From Tyto alba (taxonomy: Eukaryota; Chordata; Aves; Strigiformes; Tytonidae): a stretch of DNA of 64,000 nucleotides. Below are positions 61,001-64,000 of the stretch, piece after piece. A program made the position numbers and the translations under genes. Numbering within the stretch: the stretch's first letter is position 1; each line of letters starts with the position of its first letter. The stretch covers positions 51,219,122 through 51,283,121 of the forward strand of contig NW_024881282.1 of NCBI RefSeq assembly GCF_018691265.1, given 5' to 3'. The notes beneath the pieces were generated by a model. That model was not told the DNA's origin, did no database searches, and saw nothing but the letters and a program-made list of their open reading frames with translations.

Positions 61001-63924
61001 CTATAAAAGAATGAACACTTGATGTCCCTTCCCCTTCCCTTCCCTCCCCCCCGCCCCGTAATTTTAGCTGTTAATCAACAGTAAGAGCTACATTAACTTG
61101 AATAACTCCATTAAAAGAAAAAAAAACAAAACCCACACACATTTAGGTCACACATTTTTATGGGGGGCATTGGAAAGCAACATGAAAAAATACAATCTGC
61201 TTATTCTATACATTTTGACATCTGGACAGCAGGATTAGAAAACAGGTCTTACTTCAAACATGTTTATTTTCTTGAAAAACTTCTTTAACTGTATACAATC
61301 AAGCACTACAGCAGTTCATAAAAAACCTGTGTCAGACAATTTCAAATTACTTAGCTACTAAATTCATAGCATGTTGAAACAAATACTTTTTTGGTGCAAA
61401 AGCCTAAAACTACCTATTTCATGTACAATATGAAAACATATGCTTATGATGGAACACTTCATAAAAATCCATTGCACCATCCTGAATGGACTGCTCACTT
61501 TACAAGTCAGCACTAGAGCCAATTAATCTCATAGTACCACTGCAATCAGTCTTCTTATAATCATTGCAAGAACAGTCTGACGTATCACAAAACAACTGGC
61601 TAATATAATTCTACTCTTAGCATAAAGTACCTCCTGGTAATCAACATTTAATCATTTTAATAAGAACTTTCCCTAGGGTACACTACTTATTAGGTAACTT
61701 CAGTCTGTCCTCAAAGCCTCAGCTGAACAGGTTTCCTCCTCTTCAGACTTCTTGCTACTCCGAACGACAAAGAAATCATCCTTCCTAAAGAGAGCTTATA
61801 ACCAGTAAATTCCAAACTGACTAGCATATGCTTAAATTGAACCTTATTCTTCCTACAGATCTCCCTAAATTTTGTCACTGCTAGTTCAATGAGAAGTCAA
61901 AACACTAAGAAAAATCTTACACGTATCAGGATCTAAAAGAGCTGCTCTAAATTGTGCTCCAACTTACTTATGAACAGATAAGAGCACAGGAAGCCATCAG
62001 AGGTAAGATGTGAACATAAAACTTCATTTAACAGCTTGCCAATTAATTCTTTACATGCTTGTACCTGGGAACCTTAACATTTCACAAATATTTAAATCTG
62101 GACACAAACATTCACAGCTTGACTTAGGCTGAGCCCAAGAGTAAATCAGAGGCACTTGTGTCCTTGGAAGGGTAGACAGGATAGGGAACAGGCTTCAGTA
62201 TAAATAGGTGTTACTGATCTATTTTAACATCAGCAGTAAAGAAATCACAGAAGAATGCTAAACTGAAATGGTATTGGCACAATCAAACCTTCAGAAAAGT
62301 AGTTTTCTTTCAAATTTCACACTCCTGACACTGTTAAATTACTTCTTACTCTGATATGAAACTATTTTAAAACCATACCATTTAAAATTAGTAAATTACC
62401 GTACGTTTAACAAACAGAATTCTATATCACAGCTGACATAAGAAATACAAACTCTTAAAGAGAAGGAAACTTAAATTCAGCAGACATACATGAAGTTGTG
62501 CTCTGAGACCAGTTTATAGGGATTTAACACAGAACCCTGAAGCATGAAGAATTAAGTATTTATTAAGTAAACGTACTGACACTTACAGACTAAAGTAATT
62601 GTAAAAGAAAACACATTTGTGAAGGTCAGATGAGCCATGTTCGCTGTAGGCACAGAAAATCCAAGACAAATAACTTGAACTTTAGATTTTGAAGGGCACT
62701 TTGTTGCCCTTTACTAGTAGAAATATTTCAAGACCCTAAGTGGCCATAAGTATCTTAAAATAACAGCCATAATATACACTTAAGCCCAAAGAGTCTTACA
62801 GAAACTAGAAGCTTATCTAAGTTTCTGGTATATGTTGTACCTCTGAGACAAAAATTACATTGCTCTAGAACTAAAGACCCAGAGGACAGGCTGGAAATGT
62901 TCTCCCCACCCCTGTTACCAGAAAAAGTTCTGGAACTTGGGGAGGGAGGATGTAAGAAATGGATAAGAAAGGTTCACTCATCTACCTGTCTACCAAAAGA
63001 AGGAGGAGGAAGAAAGAAAAAAAAAAAAAAAAAAGAAAATTGTTTGTCTGAAGCCTATGTAGCACATTCTCCCTTTCCCTTCCTGTTACATTCTTTTCTA
63101 GTTCAACAATTTTCAGGAATGGAGCACTCTCTGGAGTTGAAGGACTGACCAACTGGCATGTATTACTCAGAATTTCTCTAAATATAGGCACAACAATGTT
63201 ATTATAATAATGCTAAATAAATACCACAAAGTTTAAGTTTAGAGAATAATTTATTGGATAATATTGTATTTAATATTAGCTTGTTCGTTACTTTTTAAGA
63301 TCTAAAATGTCTTAACCAAATGCCTTTTAAGAACTAAGATTAACATAATGGTATCTGTCCTAGCAAAACTGAAGTGCAGAGAAAGCTCTCAGAAACTGAA
63401 TACCATTGCCTAAAACTTGCACAGTAAATGAAGAAAGAGACAGCTATCAGAAAGATAAGAAGGAGGGCATTCACATTCACACAGAGCATCCAAATATTTG
63501 CCAACTAAATCCTTTAAAGAACCTTAAAGTAGGGGCCAATTATTTAAGACTACCTCCAGTCTAGCTGCACAAATACTGTAGAGACTGATATGAAACATCC
63601 AGCTTGCTTTAGCATTAACATTTGTACTCCTGAGTGAATTAACACTAAAACTACAACTGCCCTAATCCTTTTACATTTATGGCAATACAGGTTGATGAGT
63701 AACATGTATGCTGCACTCTCAATTTCAAGTCATGAAAGTCTACTCAGTAGATTTTTAGAGAATGAAACAGTAAGGCAAGGGTCATGATCCAGAACAGATT
63801 CATGATGATTTAACTCTACTTTCCAAAAACATTCCTAAAACAGGTACAAGCTATATGATAAAATTTATTTAAACTATTATAAAATTGCTTTACTTTTTCA
63901 CTGTGTGACCAGCCCAAAGCATTC
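52045..63924. other. Long noncoding stretch, probably FRS2 5' intron or upstream
   Basis: About 12 kb of AT-rich sequence. Plus-strand A-tracts lie at 55426-55444, 59982-60008 and 63017-63034. Pyrimidine-rich runs lie at about 56885-56925 and 61023-61058. All open frames are short and none has a recognisable domain or paired splice sites that I would defend. Confidence 0.4.
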
Positions 63925-63925
63925 A

Positions 63926-63926
63926 A

Positions 63927-63987
<61 letters not shown>

Positions 63988-64000
63988 CAAACACACACAC
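63926..64000 (+). repeat. (AC)n microsatellite at the right edge
   Basis: A CA/AC dinucleotide repeat with occasional AAAC interruptions runs to the window end and presumably beyond it. The cysteine/valine-rich open frame read from its other strand is an artefact. Confidence 0.95.

Noticed and set aside
63816..64000. Cys/Val repeat protein frame at the right edge
   Set aside because: It is the reverse-strand translation of the (AC)n microsatellite.

Overview
This is a vertebrate nuclear window, almost certainly from a bird. It has intron-rich genes with GT-AG splicing, CR1 LINE 3' ends, and solo LTRs of the kind common in bird genomes. I recognise two protein genes, FRS2 and CCT2. Both lie on the minus strand, head to tail, so transcription runs from high to low coordinates. 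The neighbouring pair FRS2-CCT2 in the same orientation matches human 12q15 and its bird counterpart, as far as I know those maps.

Layout. Positions 1-8.1 kb hold the 5' two thirds of CCT2 (chaperonin TRiC/CCT beta subunit): ten coding exons covering about residues 1-327, with the 3' exons off the left edge. Its first coding exon holds only the start codon and sits in a CpG island at about 7.44-8.12 kb. Positions 8.1-11.0 kb are the short intergenic gap, which carries a poly-T/poly-A rich stretch, a 39-bp tandem duplication and a 1.0-kb solo LTR. Positions 11.0-30.2 kb hold the 3' part of FRS2 (docking adaptor for FGF receptors). This comprises a long candidate 3'UTR (about 6.6 kb), five coding exons that join without a break into a 508-codon frame, and one 5'UTR exon. 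A CR1 copy lies antisense in the last intron. Positions 30.2-64 kb contain no coding exon I can recognise. They are probably FRS2 5' intron or upstream sequence, with an older CR1 remnant, three solo LTRs (41.5, 45.3 and 51.0 kb), one isolated CpG-rich patch (39.6 kb), A-rich tracts, and an (AC)n microsatellite running off the right edge.

Both genes look intact where visible. Every exon junction was checked by eye for phase and splice dinucleotides. The LTRs show the TG...CA ends and 5-bp flanking duplications of retroviral insertion, with one or two decayed copies, and no gag, pol or env between or beside them. The most interesting item is a 37-codon upstream ORF in FRS2. It spans a splice junction and stops 7 nt before the FRS2 start codon. 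No previously undescribed multi-gene system is evident.
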